Source: Azohydromonas australica DSM 1124 (GTDB taxonomy: Bacteria; Pseudomonadota; Gammaproteobacteria; Burkholderiales; Burkholderiaceae_C). From it: a stretch of 64,000 nt of DNA. The translations under genes and the position numbers were made by a program. A model generated the notes under the pieces. It was not told where the DNA came from, ran no database searches, and worked only from the letters and a program-made list of their open reading frames with translations. Shown here piece after piece: positions 63,577-64,000 of the stretch (within the stretch, counting starts at the first letter, position 1; each line of letters starts with the position of its first letter). The stretch is from the NCBI RefSeq assembly GCF_000430725.1, contig NZ_KE387210.1, positions 169,094 to 233,093 on the forward strand. The letters run 5' to 3'.

Positions 63577-63661
63577 AACGTCACACCCACGGTGGTCAGG
63601 ACCTGGGCCGGTGCCGGATGCAGTCCGCTGAATGTCAGGACGCCCAGGAATAAATGATTTA
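63525..63661 (-). pseudogene. GtrA family protein, 3' fragment cut by an insertion sequence
   Basis: About 43 codons of the C-terminal end of a GtrA membrane protein remain: FLGVLTFSGLHPAPAQVL, then TLWNYLINGIWTFR and a basic tail, ending in TGA at 63525. The motif WNYLINGIWTF corresponds to the conserved WNFLLNRxWTF of GtrA. The similarity stops where the insertion sequence begins at about 63662. The 5' part is either displaced beyond the element or lost; the window cannot tell. Its end overlaps the GT2 start by 52 bases. Confidence 0.85.
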
Positions 63662-64000
63662 GGACTTACGCAAAAGTTTGATAGAAAATCATAGAAATCC
63701 CATGAATTAATTTCAACTTGAACTTCTTGAAAGCATAGATCATAGTTTTGTCTTTCACTAGGCGGCGACATGAATCCATCCCGCGTGGACTACTGTCAGT
63801 TCCTGTTATCGAGTCAGGTCAACTTCACCTTGACGCACTATGCCGAGCATCATGCCCACTTTAGCCATGACGCCCTCAATCGGTATTTGAACGGCGAGCG
63901 CATCACATCACGCATCATTTGGGAAAACATTCGGCCGCACGTGATTCCCAGCGCTCATGGCTATCTGATTTTTGACGATACCGTACTCGACAAGTCTTAT
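63662..64000 (+). mobile_element. Insertion sequence, left end (IS701/IS4-like), continues past window
   Basis: From about 63662 the DNA changes to AT-rich. It starts with GGACTTACGCAAAAG, a terminal sequence I associate with IS701/IS4-type elements, and carries a transposase gene in its first 340 bases. The right end is outside the window, so terminal inverted repeats and target duplication cannot be checked. Confidence 0.75.
63770..64000 (+). CDS. Transposase, N-terminal part (truncated by window end)
   Basis: The first 77 codons of a DDE transposase of the IS701/IS4 superfamily run to the last base of the window without a stop. MNPSRVDYCQFLLSS and the motif YLIFDDTVLDKSY (first catalytic Asp region) are typical of this family. 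It is transcribed away from the glycosylation genes. Whether the element is complete cannot be seen. Its low GC differs sharply from the neighbours. Confidence 0.85.
   Translation, partial: MNPSRVDYCQFLLSSQVNFTLTHYAEHHAHFSHDALNRYLNGERITSRIIWENIRPHVIPSAHGYLIFDDTVLDKSY

Overview
The window is GC-rich chromosomal DNA from a betaproteobacterium, most likely of the order Burkholderiales and close to the family Comamonadaceae. That placement is an inference from the very high third-position GC, a Bug-type solute receptor beside a LysR regulator, PHB-depolymerase-type esterases, NnrU, an Aer-like chemoreceptor with an N-terminal PAS domain, and a LexA-controlled imuA-imuB-dnaE2 cassette. No rRNA, tRNA or CRISPR array was seen.

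Layout. 0-2 kb: cobQ behind a gene-poor leader. 2.1-8.5 kb, minus strand: a VgrG island made of vgrG, a two-domain peptidoglycan hydrolase effector and two small exported proteins (one a likely immunity protein, one possible); no type VI core genes are present. 8.8-13.8 kb: a hybrid sensor kinase, a small membrane protein and an Aer-like chemoreceptor with a strong terminator. 14-20.7 kb: a 1549-residue superfamily 1 helicase ending in a Vsr-like nuclease domain, a conserved unknown gene and a vapBC module with a perfect inverted-repeat operator over its start codon. This block looks like a small defence/addiction neighbourhood. 20.8-30.3 kb, minus strand: cupin, GNAT, racemase, PHB-depolymerase-like esterase with a ribbon-helix-helix regulator, a large exported alpha/beta hydrolase, a Bug receptor and a two-gene AtuA pair, facing a divergent LysR regulator. 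31.3-37 kb: an HAF-repeat exported protein, a lipoprotein, a CHASE histidine kinase and two divergent WYL regulators.

37.2-40.1 kb is foreign in character. It has lower GC, short minus-strand genes and inverted-repeat sites ending in GTTRRRY-like boxes, next to a plus-strand remnant of an integron integrase. It reads as a decayed sedentary chromosomal integron: intI pseudogene, attI-like site, then four cassettes with attC sites, one without an ORF.

40.2-44.2 kb: VOC protein, DUF3072 protein, M1-like metallopeptidase overlapping nnrU, and an unknown. 44.6-50.1 kb: an apparently active diguanylate cyclase followed by a GGDEF-EAL protein with both catalytic motifs ruined but the c-di-GMP I-site kept. 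50.4-52.6 kb: a Tat-exported esterase and a second HAF protein. 52.9-58.5 kb: the SOS mutagenesis cassette imuA-imuB-dnaE2. 58.6-60.9 kb: a GAF-PAS-GGDEF cyclase and a PAS-only gene that looks like the 12-kb chemoreceptor with its whole signalling domain deleted. 61-64 kb, minus strand: a cell-surface glycosylation operon (GT39, GT2, 3' end of gtrA) cut by an insertion sequence whose transposase gene runs off the window end.

Many long antisense reading frames exist because of the high GC and were left out.
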